64,000 nucleotides of DNA from contig SCFE01000109.1 of the NCBI GenBank assembly GCA_004352715.1, positions 737,963 to 801,962 on the forward strand, given 5' to 3'. Shown here in pieces: positions 1 through 11,800 of the stretch (position 1 is its first letter; each line of letters opens with the position of its first letter). The notes below the pieces were generated by a model. The model saw only the letters and a program-made list of their open reading frames with translations. It was not told the DNA's origin and made no database searches. Origin of the DNA: Hofstenia miamia. Taxonomy: Eukaryota > Xenacoelomorpha > Acoela. A program made the position numbers and the translations under genes.

Positions 1-266
1 TTGCTATCATAAATTTAATAATATCTAATGAATTTTTCATTATGTAGATATAGTCCCAGATGATATTTCTGAGTTCTCTAATGAATACCGGGTCCTTAAA
101 TTTTTTAAAACTACGTCGGTATATTCTTTTTCTGCGATCTTGGCCTCTTAGTTCTCTACAAACGTACCGACATAAGTTATGGTCTGAGAAGGAGTTAAAA
201 TGAAAGTTAAAAAGTTAATTTTCCTGATGTTTGTCAGGCCATATTCTATCAATTCATTTAATTCTT

Positions 267-1808
267 TTAATTAATTTTTTTATGCCTGACGGAGTAATAG
301 CATTTTGGAATTAACAAAATACATAGATATTTGTAATGACTCATTATCAGCGCATCCAACACTAATATACTCTGTGTTAAACTTTTAATTTGTTTTAGGT
401 ATTGAATTCCAGAGGCCATTCTAATTATTTTGGTCTGCACTGATTTTTTGAATGTCAGCTGACGATCAATTTCAGCACCCAAATACTTCAATGTTTCAGA
501 AGGTTCAATCGATTCAGTTTCATTAATTTTAGATTTCTTTTAAGACTGTTTAGCTTTCACTTTGGTACAAAATTGATGAATTGTATTTCATTTTCATTTA
601 TTGTCAATTTATTTTGTTTAAAAAATTCGTTTATTCTATGAATAGTTATTTCTAGCTTTTTTACTGCCTCTCAGGATTTTCGTCTCTACTTACAATACAA
701 ACATCATTTGGAAATTGTATTATTTCACAGCCTTCGGAGTATTTATCGATGGTATTGACGTAAAATTGAAGGGCCTAACACTGTTCCTTGAGGAACTCCC
801 TTCTTTGTTGATAAGAATGACGAGAAAATGCTCTCAATTTTTGCCCGTTGTTTTCTTTCTGTTAGAAAACTGCTTAATAAAGCCCGCGAATCCCTGCTAA
901 GGCCATATCTTTCTAATTTTTTCCACAGAATCGAAAAGTCTAAGGAATCAAAGGCTTTATTCAAGTCTAAGAGAGCGACACTTCTACTCATTCCTTTGTT
1001 TAGATGGAATCGACACTCCTCAGTAAAAAGTAGTACAGCATTAGTGATCCTGAAGCCTTCCCTATATGCAAATTTCTGTGGTGACAGTATGTTATTTACA
1101 TTGACATACTTCTTCATCTGTTTGGTTAAAGCTTTTTTTAAAAATTATCGCAAACGGATTAGTGATAGATATCGGCCTGTAATTCTTGCATTCCTTGAGG
1201 TCCCCTTTTTTATATACAGGTATTATATCCGCCAGTTTCAAAATTTTAGGAAATACATTAGTGTGAATGGCATGTTTCAAAGTAAAAAAGGGAGGTTTAC
1301 AAAAGATTGAGGCATACTTTTTGATGAATATTGGTATTGCAGTGCTGCCACATGATGCGTTAGTGTCTAAACCTTGAATTATTTTTATTAAATCACGATG
1401 TTCTATATATTTGCAATCAAATTTCATATCAATTGGGTCAATCTTGTTCTCAAACGGTATTTCTTCACCTGCATACAGTTCCAGTTTAGTGAATGCCTCA
1501 TTCATTTGATTAGCAATGCTCTTGGGATCCCTTAATTTGGTGTTATGAACGGATATTTCTGATGTGCTATTACTTAAGTTGCTTTCTCTGTGTAAAAACC
1601 TATTTAAAAATTGCCACTTATTTTTTGCACTATTTAACTTGTCATAGAAATTTTTTGCTTGAATTTTCCTATGATTTGCTTTAAGGTTTGTTAATTTGGT
1701 CTTAACATCATTATATATGTTGGTATTTGTAGTGGTATGATTTTTGCAGAGGTCTTCCCAAGCTTTCCGCTTTTTACTTTCAACTGATAGAATTTCTTCA
1801 TTGTACAC
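267..1808 (-). pseudogene. LINE reverse transcriptase, frameshifted, catalytic motif lost
   Basis: Three minus-strand frames form one RT. Bases 1808-1092 (238 codons) hold the linker and RT motifs 0-1, with FPKILKLADIIPVYKKGD followed by NYRPISI. Bases 1117-743 hold motif A (LLDLNKAFDSLD) and motif B (KKGVPQGTVLGP). Near 703-714 motif C, normally F/YADD, reads FPND, so one catalytic aspartate is replaced and the enzyme would be inactive. Bases 491-267 carry the LG.EID..LTF thumb-region signature common to CR1/Jockey LINEs. Frame changes fall near 1100, in 491-740 and at several stops. It would have copied LINE RNA at the target site; here it is a fossil. Confidence 0.82.
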
Positions 1809-1871
1809 TTTCTTATAACTATGGATATGGACTTTAATTTACTTATACTTAAAAGGTACTACTTTATCTAA

Positions 1872-2705
1872 CATTTGCTATCATAAATTTAATATCTAAT
1901 GAGTTTTTCATTGTGTAGATATAGTCCCAGATCATATTTCTGAGTTCTCTAATGAATACCGGCTCCTTAAATTTTTTAAAATTACGTCGGTATATTCTTT
2001 TTCTGCGATCTTGGCCTCTTAGTTCACTACAAACGTACCGACATAAGTTATGGTCTGAGAAGGAGTTAAAATGAAAGTTAAAAAGTTAATTTTCCTTATG
2101 TTTGTCAGGCAATATTCTCTCAATGATGTTCGTCTTGTAGGTATATCTTTGTTTAACATTCTTAATTGAAATTCGTTGCACAGCAGCTTAATACGATTCG
2201 ACTAATTGTGGTTTAGAAAATTTATATTGCAGTCACCTAATATGATAATTTTTTCATGTCGAGTAAAGACTCTTTGTAATTCTTCTGTCTTATATTTTAT
2301 GAAATCACTGCATAAGTTTTACCTCGATGAATAGTTTACATTGATTAAAGTTGATCACTTGCACACATTTCTTTTAATTAATTTTTTTCTGCCTACGGAA
2401 TTAACAGCATCAATCCATCGCTTTCGGAACCTCTATTTTTTGGAAACAATTATATGCATGAATGTCTAAATTATACAGTTGTTTTGGATGCTCATCATTC
2501 AACCAAGTTTCAGTGAACTATGCGAGGATTGTGTTTTGCTGATTATTTCACTAATTTCAATTAAATCTTATCTGTGTGCAGACATACTTCTTACGTTTAA
2601 AATGCGAATTTAATGTTATTTTTAATTGATTTTATTATTTCACTTAACTGACTACTATCAATTACTTGCGGACCAGGGTTTGGATGCATATCACCTGCTT
2701 GTAAC
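1872..2705 (-). pseudogene. LINE ORF2 N-terminus: 2A-like motif and APE endonuclease remnant
   Basis: At 2669-2695 (minus) the frame reads GDMHPNPGP, which fits the NPGP ending of 2A-like sequences found at the ORF2 start of some CR1/L2-type LINEs. Downstream come LNVRSM, then in another frame the phrase ILGDCNINF at about 2217-2246, matching the L-G-D-x-N-I-N active-site segment of APE-type endonucleases. Stops and frameshifts separate these pieces. In the 2A consensus D-V/I-E-x-N-P-G-P the E is H here, so ribosome skipping is doubtful even in an intact relative. Confidence 0.65.
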
Positions 2706-2710
2706 AGTTT

Positions 2711-2984
2711 AAGAGTAAATTCTGATAATAGCAAAGATAATCAGTATGATAACATCAATATATGAAATCTAAGCAAAAAGAATATTGTAAGTAAGCACGT
2801 AAATTAAATTTTTGAGTTTAAAAGCTGCACTACTTAGTTGCTGGATGTTTAAGTAAATTGATAATTTAGAATTTATTATTATTATTTCCTTCATATATCA
2901 AATTCTTTCAATAAAACAAGTAATGACCATAAATAATGAATCCTGCAGGGAAAGAGGTATTACAAACATATATTTTACTTCCAG

Positions 2985-3015
<31 letters not shown>

Positions 3016-3543
3016 CATTTGCTAAAAGTTTAAGACCACATCTATTTTTTAAATTTTGATAGTTTTGTTATTCGCTTACTTCCTTTTCCAATAAAAGCGC
3101 ATGCTTTAAGCATTGCTTGTGACATTTTCCAGTGTTTTCTAATGTTTTAATGATTTTCTGTACAAGAGATAAGGAAAAAGATCAAAAAACGGTTAGTCTT
3201 AAATAAATTTATTTAAAATCAAACATATTTCGCTACATATTTATAGCTTCATCAATGAGACAATTGAGGGAAATTACATATGATTTTAGACTAGCCTTAA
3301 GATGTTAAAATGATGTAATTGTTTACTTAATAGATTGATGTTGAATTCTTTTATAATAATTGCTTCGACGATGTGGTGTTATTGGTTTTAGGTATAATAT
3401 TTTCTTTCTTTGGTTAATGGTAATGGCCATAAATTTCAGATTTTAATTGACTTTTAAGGTGTTTTTTAATCTTAGTTTGTTGTCGTCGCCTTGTTTCCCA
3501 CAAAGTGTGAGGCTGCACACTCATTGAAATTATAATTGTAAAC
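2711..3543. other. Intergenic stretch with (TA)n tract
   Basis: No credible coding exon was seen. It contains a (TA) microsatellite at about 2985-3013 and, on the minus strand at 3228-3260, a hammerhead-core-like motif described separately. The last 60 bases before 3544 could be a 5' leader for the candidate ATG there, but no clear promoter element is visible. Confidence 0.5.
3228..3260 (-). other. Hammerhead-core-like motif (degenerate)
   Basis: On the minus strand TTGATGA (canonical CUGANGA, first base changed) is followed by a small hairpin with GCTA/TAGC arms and then GAAA. This spacing of CUGANGA, stem II and GAAA is the conserved core of hammerhead ribozymes, which Penelope-like retroelements and retrozymes carry. 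Stems I and III are not convincing by eye, so activity is not claimed. Confidence 0.3.
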
Positions 3544-3827
3544 AATGGAGCAAGGCAAGTGCATGGGACTAGGATCTCTGTTATTAGAAAATGAGGAAGT
3601 CTTTGTGGAAGTAATCATTGGAATTCATTTTGCTTCATAATATATACATATCAAACTTAAATTTAAATTGTTTAGTTACTTTGAAAGAGATTGCTTAAAG
3701 TCGAATAAATCATTCCATGTCGCCCCTGTATGTCAAGGATCTGCAAAGAAATCATTAGTTGAAGATATTTTGGATCCCAAACTGTATACTAATAGCACAG
3801 TGGAAGAACATATTTATCTTTACGAAG
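3544..3827 (+). CDS. Candidate exon pair of an unrecognised gene
   Basis: Bases 3676-3827 form a plausible internal exon. A pyrimidine-poor acceptor ending in tttag precedes it and a strong donor G|GTAAGT follows. Reading codons from 3677 gives 50 open codons starting YFERDCLKSNKS and ending EEHIYLYE. The composition looks like ordinary cytoplasmic protein and I do not recognise a family. Upstream, an ATG at 3544 opens 22 codons to a possible donor GAA|GTAATC at 3610. That donor is phase 0 and would put a stop early in the 3676 exon, so the two pieces cannot be joined as drawn. Either the first exon is spurious or another splice site is used. The next exons would lie in or beyond the gap at 4105. 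Confidence 0.35.
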
Positions 3828-4104
3828 GTAAGTTATAAAATTACACAGCATACATTTTTCAGATATTATTCAAAATATAATCATAGGTTTATACACATTT
3901 TCGATAAGAAGACAGCATAAGTAGGTGTCTTATATCTCTATTACACGATCCACTTTGTAACTTGTCTTGTTGTACTTTGATATTTTAGATTTTTTTCTGC
4001 AATCCACTGCTATTCGTTCGTCTTAAACGTAATTTGAATTTTAATCATACCATAATGAATTGTGAGAAATACTCAAAGTAATTCAATATATATATATATA
4101 TATA

Positions 4105-5104
4105 NNNNNNNNNNNNNNNNNNNNNNNNNNNNNNNNNNNNNNNNNNNNNNNNNNNNNNNNNNNNNNNNNNNNNNNNNNNNNNNNNNNNNNNNNNNNNNNN
4201 NNNNNNNNNNNNNNNNNNNNNNNNNNNNNNNNNNNNNNNNNNNNNNNNNNNNNNNNNNNNNNNNNNNNNNNNNNNNNNNNNNNNNNNNNNNNNNNNNNNN
4301 NNNNNNNNNNNNNNNNNNNNNNNNNNNNNNNNNNNNNNNNNNNNNNNNNNNNNNNNNNNNNNNNNNNNNNNNNNNNNNNNNNNNNNNNNNNNNNNNNNNN
4401 NNNNNNNNNNNNNNNNNNNNNNNNNNNNNNNNNNNNNNNNNNNNNNNNNNNNNNNNNNNNNNNNNNNNNNNNNNNNNNNNNNNNNNNNNNNNNNNNNNNN
4501 NNNNNNNNNNNNNNNNNNNNNNNNNNNNNNNNNNNNNNNNNNNNNNNNNNNNNNNNNNNNNNNNNNNNNNNNNNNNNNNNNNNNNNNNNNNNNNNNNNNN
4601 NNNNNNNNNNNNNNNNNNNNNNNNNNNNNNNNNNNNNNNNNNNNNNNNNNNNNNNNNNNNNNNNNNNNNNNNNNNNNNNNNNNNNNNNNNNNNNNNNNNN
4701 NNNNNNNNNNNNNNNNNNNNNNNNNNNNNNNNNNNNNNNNNNNNNNNNNNNNNNNNNNNNNNNNNNNNNNNNNNNNNNNNNNNNNNNNNNNNNNNNNNNN
4801 NNNNNNNNNNNNNNNNNNNNNNNNNNNNNNNNNNNNNNNNNNNNNNNNNNNNNNNNNNNNNNNNNNNNNNNNNNNNNNNNNNNNNNNNNNNNNNNNNNNN
4901 NNNNNNNNNNNNNNNNNNNNNNNNNNNNNNNNNNNNNNNNNNNNNNNNNNNNNNNNNNNNNNNNNNNNNNNNNNNNNNNNNNNNNNNNNNNNNNNNNNNN
5001 NNNNNNNNNNNNNNNNNNNNNNNNNNNNNNNNNNNNNNNNNNNNNNNNNNNNNNNNNNNNNNNNNNNNNNNNNNNNNNNNNNNNNNNNNNNNNNNNNNNN
5101 NNNN
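4105..5104. other. Assembly gap, exactly 1000 N
   Basis: A run of exactly 1000 Ns, preceded by (TA)n and followed by minisatellite sequence. The round length suggests a placeholder for an unknown distance. Confidence 0.95.
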
Positions 5105-5350
5105 ATGTAAAGCAAGTTAATGTGGGAAAGTAATAAATGTAAAGTAAGTTAATGTGGGAAAGTAATACATGTAAAGCAAGTAAATGTGGGAAATTAATGC
5201 ATGTAAGGTAATGTAATACATGTAATTATGTGGGAAAGTAAAACTAAAAAGTAAGTAAGTTAATGTGGGAAAGTAAAACTAAAAAAATGTAAGGTAATGT
5301 GGGAAAGTAAAACTGAAAAGTAAGTAAGTAAATGTGGGAAAGTAAAACTG
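5105..5350. repeat. Minisatellite with GTAAG..AATGTGGGAAAGTAA units
   Basis: Imperfect tandem copies of a unit of about 30-45 bases built on AATGTGGGAAAGTAA plus a GTAAGTAAGT-like spacer; about seven copies are visible. It starts at the gap edge, so the array is probably longer than shown. Confidence 0.85.
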
Positions 5351-5760
5351 AAAAAAAAATGCAAACTAAATTAGGTCACATAAATAACACAAAAACTAGT
5401 AAAAGTACATCCATGACGTCAATAAAACACCCCCCGCCAATATCCATGGCGTCTCAGGTCAAAGGCCATCACTCTCGACCAATCACAAAAAAGTGTAACC
5501 TCCTACGACCCACCTCTCGACCAATCAGAAAAAAGTGTAACCTCATGGAACCCACCTCTCGACCAATCAGAAAAAAGTGTAACCTCATGGAACCCCCTTC
5601 TACTACTAGCTTATTTGCTGGAAGCAGCCGGCCGTACTTTGTATTTATAGCTGTGGCCGTGATACTAAGGCCACATTTGGACGTGGTCGCAAATACCGAA
5701 GCCGTTCCCAGCCGCCATGGCTGTTTCAGTCAGTAGCCGGCCTTTCACTTCCAACAAAGC
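5351..5760 (+). promoter_or_regulatory. Promoter-like block: tandem CCAAT boxes and TATA element
   Basis: This block is clearly richer in G+C than its surroundings. It holds three tandem units of 41-42 bases (5471-5595), each with the CCAAT box GACCAATCA. About 50 bases further on is TATTTATAG at 5643-5650, where a TATA box would sit. The expected start site is about 5670-5685. A decayed retrotransposon pol begins a few hundred bases downstream in the same direction, so the block may be the U3 of its 5' LTR. It could equally be a host promoter. I found no second copy downstream to prove an LTR. Confidence 0.5.
5471..5595 (+). repeat. Three tandem 42-bp units carrying CCAAT boxes
   Basis: Units start at 5471, 5512 and 5554. 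The second and third are identical over their length and the first differs at a few positions. Each contains CTCTCGACCAATCA followed by an A-rich run and GTGTAACCTC. Confidence 0.9.
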
Positions 5761-5939
5761 CAGAAAACATTACAGTCAGCTCCATGCTGTTAAATGTTGT
5801 TAGCTTTAAATGTAGATGTTGAGAGAAGCAGTGTTAAAGATTACATTAAGGTGTTGGTTTATGTATATATGTGAAAGAAGTTCTTAATGTAATTAAAATT
5901 GAACGTTTTCTACAAAATAGCGAGAAAAATCTTTTGTTA

Positions 5940-8900
5940 ATAATGGACACTTACTTTACTCCAAAACCTATTGATTACAATGAAGAAGACTTTATCAAAG
6001 AACCTGGCTGAGGAATTTGGTAAAATAGAGTCTCGTTGGATGTATGTGGTGGTGATTCTAACTGTTACAATTTGAGTGGTTGTAATTGAAAAAATTTAAT
6101 CATATTCCCCACTAGAAAAACTGCATTAGTGGATAAAATTTTCCCTCTTCTTATGTGCAGAGAAGTTTGCTTTGGGCTTTAAGTTGATCATACAGTAACC
6201 GTGCTCTTGTAACCTAGGCTCAAACTTACACAAGTTAGAAGGAAAATGTGAAATAGAAGAAATATCCATTCTAACTAACAAAGGTTCATGTCCTTATTGA
6301 TGCATAACGAAACCTTGCAGGATGTTAACGGGGAATCTGATGGTAATGAAGCCACCGAGCTCTTAAAGACTAAATTGATTGCATTTATTGATGATGGCAT
6401 GCCACATTAAGAAGTGATCATATTCAACAAAGACTCCGTTTCGATGACACTGATGTTAAAAGAAAAAATTTATTGTTGAAGTCGTTGTTATAATTTTGCT
6501 GAAGCGGAGAGTTATGTCGTTCGACATCGTTAATCTCATTCAAAACAGAAGAAACAAAAGTTCAGACTTATCTTGTTGGATAAAAGTTAATGAAAAAACA
6601 AGCGGTTTACATCAAACAAGGTTAATATTGAATTAGTTGTAGGCAATTTGAAGATGCAATTATGTATTTTTCTCAAAGGTCTATCAATCCCTATTATACT
6701 GTTCCTGAAATCTTTGAAACATAACAAGAATACTACTGCAAGTACTGACGGTATATTTTATTGAGTTTATTTAAATTTTTATATATATTCAGAATCTTGG
6801 CCTTAGAAGGGAAATTTTTCTTGATTCTCACAAAAACAGGACATTATCGTAATTCCTAAAACAGAGGTTCCGGTTTCAAAAGATAATTTGCCATTACATA
6901 TATTTTCGGTGGCAAGTATTACAAAGCTGTATCAAATATCTTTAAAAGTCCATAGTTAGATACTTGGTTGTGTTCCACTAAATTTGACTACAGGATATAT
7001 TGTTGGTTCTACAACTATTTAATTTTTCTAAATATATCAAAAAACTTTCTGAAAAGACAATAAACAAGGTAGAACCTATTCCTCACTGTAATTTGAAAAT
7101 AATATTTGGTATCATTTTTCAAGGTGATTTTCTTTTCAATGAACATGACAAAGAGCTTTTGTAAACACTTACCAAAAGTCGGTTTATCTGGGCTAATCTT
7201 CGGAAATCTATTAAAGAAATTGGAAGTGTCATTCAATGCTATTTTTAAGTAAAATTTAATATGGTATGGGCGTTTACAGTAATGATTACCATAATCTAGA
7301 GAGCATACAAAACTTGTTACGTGAAATGGTTTCCGTACAGATTGACCAAAACAGAATACAAAATCGTGGAAATGCTTAAGAAATGGGATAACATTTTTTA
7401 CAAAAAGATTCATTGCCGGTATGATATCTCTCATCCTTTACATGATTTAGTGGTTACAGCTGCACAAAATCCTCATCGTTATCAAATAAGGCATGGCAAA
7501 ATTTTACAAGATGTTCAGCAAGCCTTTCTCTTTTTTGGTTATGTTTTAATTAATACACTATTTTTAATGTTAGTATAGCGCTAAACATCATATAGGCCTA
7601 CCGCCGATGGACCATATATTAATTCAATTCAATCTCAAGAATAATAATTATTATCATCTCGATTTTCAAGAAAAAGATAGATATAAAACTACTTTTATAG
7701 AACATAGAGGAAGGAAATCCTTTTTTAACAAAGCCCATATGAGATTATCATATTCTGGCGCCCATGTCAATTTTTATCAAATTATGTATTAAAGCCTATT
7801 AAAAAGTTTACTTGGACACACTGTGATAACTTACTTTCGGTTATTGATGCAAGGTTTCTAAGTATTGTTTTGCAATGGAATTATACTAGTTAGGAATCAA
7901 CTCTATTTAGCGCAACTTATCATCAGATATTACCACAGATACTACCTTTCTTGGTTTTCACTTGTCTACTTATCAACAGACTATTTCCGCTCTGCAAGAT
8001 AGAATACATCTTATTAAATTAGTAGCAGAAATCCCAACGGTGTACTCCAAAATGTCTTGAAGTTTGTCCAATGTATGAAATATTACATTAATCACAACTG
8101 TATTTATAGACTACAGACGCATTAATGAACATCTAAAAGGCCACGTGCAAACAGGGATATATTATCAACATAAAGCTTAGGAAAGTTAATTTTAAATTAA
8201 TATTTCCCCTTCAAAATTCAAATATTGTAGAATCAATAGTAATTAAGTATCATCTAAATAGAAATCAAACTTAATGCAAAATCAAATTAATAATGAACTT
8301 TACGTATTTTAATTAGATAAATTTTGTAAAATATTATATTACTGCATTTAATTTTAACCTGATGAAAGAAATGATAATATATATATATATAATTTAATAT
8401 TTATGTTAGTTCTTAAGCACCAGGTTGTAATTTTGCTTAGTATTCTAGGTTCATTCCACCATATTGTATTGGTGGATTAGTAGTAATTTACTAGCAGTGT
8501 TAGTGGCACAACTTTGGCAATCCACCAGTGGTCCACCAACGATGTTTTATATATTATTCAAAGCATGACATAAATAAATAACCAGTGGTCAACTGGTGGG
8601 CCGAGGGCCAAAATCCATCGATGGGCCGCCAAAGTTGCCACCAGTGGCCCATTTGTGGTCCACTGACTTTTGGTTACGTGGGTAATGATAGTAGGATATT
8701 TTACATTTATATGGCCTTTTCTTTGTACCTTCAATATGATAAATCCTTTATATAACCTTTTTGATTCTCGTTTTGAATTAGCTTGACCCTCGATGTTTCC
8801 TTTTCGAAAATAAGATATTAAAATGCCTTGGTCACAATAAATTTATTCACATAACACTGATATTGGGTATTTAGAGGTTTCTTAGTTTTCATTAGGCATC

Positions 8901-9205
8901 ATTAATCACCGTATGGAATCATTTTCCTTTCAAGCCCCTATTCATGCTCACATTTTCATTAAAAAAGCTATGGCTATCGCTATTCCTATATTTTTAACAG
9001 AACCTGGATAAACTATTATGTCTGACATTTGGCCTCTCATGCAACGATTAAGATCAGGAAAATCATATGGATTAACTTTTCACATTTCAATTACGTTAAC
9101 TTATTTTGTTCGAAAGAAATCATTATCATTTATTTGGATATTCACTATAAACAATCCAGCTGATTTACTGTCTCAACAACAATCAATTTCACAACCATAA
9201 ACACC
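5940..9205 (+). pseudogene. Decayed LTR-retrotransposon pol (Ty3/Gypsy-like)
   Basis: No long open frame survives, but fragments in order on the plus strand look like pol. Bases 7607-7792 encode a stretch with LDFQEKDRYKTTFIEHRG and a later F..IMY. This resembles the RT segment in which Gypsy elements have L.L+SGYHQI, D+.KTAF and the FQ+.MD block. Bases 8960-9200 include APIHAHIFIKKAMAIAIPIF and end with NNPADLLSQ, like the RNase H terminus (N.ADALSR). Catalytic aspartates of the RT are not preserved. Coding-like text with many stops also fills 5943-6500. It may belong with the promoter block at 5351-5760 as a 5' LTR. The call rests on short motifs and is tentative. Confidence 0.45.
8440..8685. 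repeat. MITE-like repeat rich in CCACCAGTGG motifs
   Basis: Multiple direct and inverted copies of CCA(C/T)CAGTGGTCCACC-like words occur in 250 bases, ending in a TACGTGGG/TA boundary. The word style resembles the TA-flanked MITE at 25614-26082. A left terminus was not identified. Confidence 0.45.
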
Positions 9206-9793
9206 TATATCATTTTTCAATTCGTAATTTAAATAAATTTTTAATCTCACTGCACTTGTAAAATTTTCTAATAGTGTAATTTTACATCTATTAATTTGAA
9301 TTCATTTATATTACTCAATTTTGTAAATTTAGTTAGTTTGATTTTTGTTTTGGTAGAGTGAAGAGAAAAATAAAATTAAGAACATTGTAAAATTGTATTC
9401 CTAAATATTTACTCAAAATTTTAGCTTTACTGATAATCATGTGTTTTAGAATCCAAATTTCACTCAAATTATTTGAAACTAAGATTTCTTAAATTTTTTC
9501 AGCCGTACACAAGATTTCTCCCATTTTACCCTAACAAGTACAATTCTACGCAGTTTTACCCACTTTGCTCTATTGATGGAGAAGTAGCAAATGCATCGTG
9601 TTCATATTACCGATTCCCGTAAATATTTGTTATTAATATATACATGCATATGCGTTCAAATGTTATTGTATTTGTATAAAAAATCTATAGGAGTTGAATC
9701 TTTTGCATCGTTGTTTAATTGTAAGGTTCTTACAAGTATTGTGTATGTAAATAGTACCGTGACGAGTACAGAACATGCAGAGGCAATTAATTA

Positions 9794-9832
<39 letters not shown>

Positions 9833-9913
9833 ATATCATTCAATAATATTAGTCATGATATTATTAGCATAGTATTCTATAGACTATCTCATNNNNNNNN
9901 NNNNNNNNNNNNN

Positions 9914-9945
<32 letters not shown>

Positions 9946-10433
9946 TAGAATGGTATAACATTTTTCTGTCAAATTGATAAAAAAAATGCATTTATCACAC
10001 TTTTCTTAATACATTTCAGAGATGATATATCATGTGTTGATAGTATTATTTAGTTAGCCTGCTTAATTCTTACTTAAATTTCATCAATAATTTGGAATTG
10101 TAGAGAAATATCCCTCTGATATAACCTCGTCGAAACCGGTTTGGTTCTCTGTTATCCCTGTAGTATTTCCTAAAGCAAGTGTATGGGGTAAATTTTGTTT
10201 TAAGCGGAAACATCGGCTTAACTAGGAGTCCAGTTTTAAAGACTCATAAGATTGTAATTTTTGAAACAAAGCTATACTGAGGCGTTTGCCAAAACTATCT
10301 CATTTGCACTAAATGTATCCTATTTAGTTCCAGATAAATATTGATACAGAAATATTAACCGCTCTCATTAAGTAACAAAATAGATTTTCGAAAAAGTGGA
10401 TTGCATGGTTTCTTAATTAGAATCCTATCCTTA
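9206..10433. other. Non-coding stretch with TA tract, small gap and GA tract
   Basis: No supported gene. It contains (TA)n at about 9802-9830, 21 Ns at 9893-9913 and a compound (TA)n(GA)n at 9914-9945. On the plus strand CTGAT at 10116 followed by CGAAACCGGT at 10131 is a very degenerate version of the hammerhead-core-like word seen near 37.5 kb. Confidence 0.5.
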
Positions 10434-10440
10434 GCTTAGC

Positions 10441-10634
10441 CATGGATTTCTATAGCACTACCATGATGCGAACTGCGCTTTGTAAGTGACCAAATCAGGC
10501 TGAACTTACACTAAATCATAGTGAAATTTATCAAACTGTAAACATGTTTACCTAACTTTCTCACTTGCATTCAGCCTTCTTTGGTCAATACCAAAAGTCC
10601 AGTTCACATCCTAGTAGTGTTATAGAAATCCATG
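10441..10634. mobile_element. Palindromic MITE with 7-bp target duplication (copy 1)
   Basis: It begins CATGGATTTCTATAGCAC and ends with the inverse ...TTATAGAAATCCATG. Inner parts also pair (CTTTGGTCAATA against TGACCAAATCAG), making the element nearly self-complementary. GCTTAGC lies immediately outside both ends (10434-10440 and 10635-10641), a perfect 7-bp target-site duplication. A second copy lies at 57767-57945. CA-starting ends with 7-8 bp duplications fit the P superfamily, but hAT-like alternatives are possible. Confidence 0.75.
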
Positions 10635-11099
10635 GCTTAGCAGCAAAAGTATCTAATATTAGCTTGCAAATATTTGGTTGACGGCAATAAGCATAAATAA
10701 TTGACATTGTTGTATCATTCGGGGATAATTGTGCCTTATTTAGTAGAAAAATAAATTTATTTATTAGTAGAACCTATAACATCAAAAAAATTAATTTTCC
10801 ATTTTGTAATTTTAGTCGATTTTATTATATATTTCCGATACTGCTATTTTGCAGTAAATTTTGCTCAATTAATTTCGAGTCTGGAATTACAAACAAAGAA
10901 TATATTTTGTAGTAAAATCAATTGTCTCTGCTTTTATAATAAGTTTCTTAATAAAAGTTTGCGAGGGAATGTTATTTGAATTTTTGAAATTGTAAACAAA
11001 TGTGTCTGTTTAGTAGTAATAACTTGAGCTAGCTATTTCTAACCAACAGCGACACAATATATACACTGTGGTGTGGATACGTCAAAAACGTTGAACTAA

Positions 11100-11685
11100 G
11101 ATCATTATATAAATATTTTTTTATAGTCTTAGCAAATTTACAGAATACTTCATTTAGAAGAGGCGATCTTAGCAATTCGAAAGTTACAAGATCAATGAGG
11201 TGCCTTCAGAATGTTTCTTGTAATGTCCAAGGAAATGACTACTTAAAAAACTGCGAATTTACCATCATTAGTCGAAAAAATTCATTCGATCAAATTAGAT
11301 GTTATCATTCAAAATGAAGATATATTCTCAGTTTTTAAGTTATCGTAAATATAAAACACTTGCATGCTTAGTATATTAGTAAATTTAAATGTGTTTTTCT
11401 ATTTTCATTATTTGGTACTATAATAACATCAAACTAGTTTAGTAATCATGATTAACTTGTGGTGATAATAAATTTAATCATTGCTCAATTCAATTCTTTA
11501 CCCATTTATGCTTACAACAAGCTACTTATTACCTAATTAATAGAAATATTCAGTCGAAAAAAGCTGCTTTTCAATTTTACAAGATAAACTATTTAACTTT
11601 ATGCCTATAAAGAGTAAGGAATTTCAATAATTATTAATAAGAATTTTTCTCAGGTGTAGAAATTCGAAAATATTTATTTAAGCTA

Positions 11686-11732
<47 letters not shown>

Positions 11733-11800
11733 TATATGAAATTAAAATACTTAAATTCACTACATAGTGATGAGATGCACCAAGATTTGAAAAGTATATT
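11100..11800 (+). repeat. Dispersed repeat, copy 1 (partner at 33.8-34.7 kb)
   Basis: Long stretches match 33850-34370 in the same direction at an estimated 80-85%. Shared landmarks are TTCATTTAGAAGAGGCGA, TTAGATGTTATCATTCAAAA and AAGCTATTAATATATATA. Both copies run into a (TA)n tract followed by related AAATTCACT text. No coding frame is shared. It is an unclassified transposon-derived family. Confidence 0.75.

Larger units (their letters stand above)
1..2710 (-). mobile_element. Degenerate non-LTR retrotransposon (LINE, CR1/Jockey-like)
   Basis: On the minus strand the order is a 2A-like motif, an endonuclease-like region, a linker and a reverse transcriptase, which is the ORF2 order of APE-type LINEs. 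All parts carry stops or frameshifts, so this is a dead copy. Bases 1-295 are a second fragment of the same family: they match 1872-2125 at roughly 95% and then jump to a match at about 2365-2410, so the block between is deleted there. I see no poly-A or short tandem tail to fix the 3' end and no target-site duplication. Assignment to CR1 or Jockey rests on the RT motif wording only. Confidence 0.8.

Noticed and set aside
828-1310. 160-codon plus-strand frame
   Set aside because: It lies opposite the LINE reverse transcriptase motifs and has no features of its own.
4045-5120. Very long open frames across the N runs at 4-5 kb, 15-16 kb, 31-32 kb, 34 kb and 41 kb
   Set aside because: Most of their length is N; only the hAT transposase has real coding sequence on both sides.
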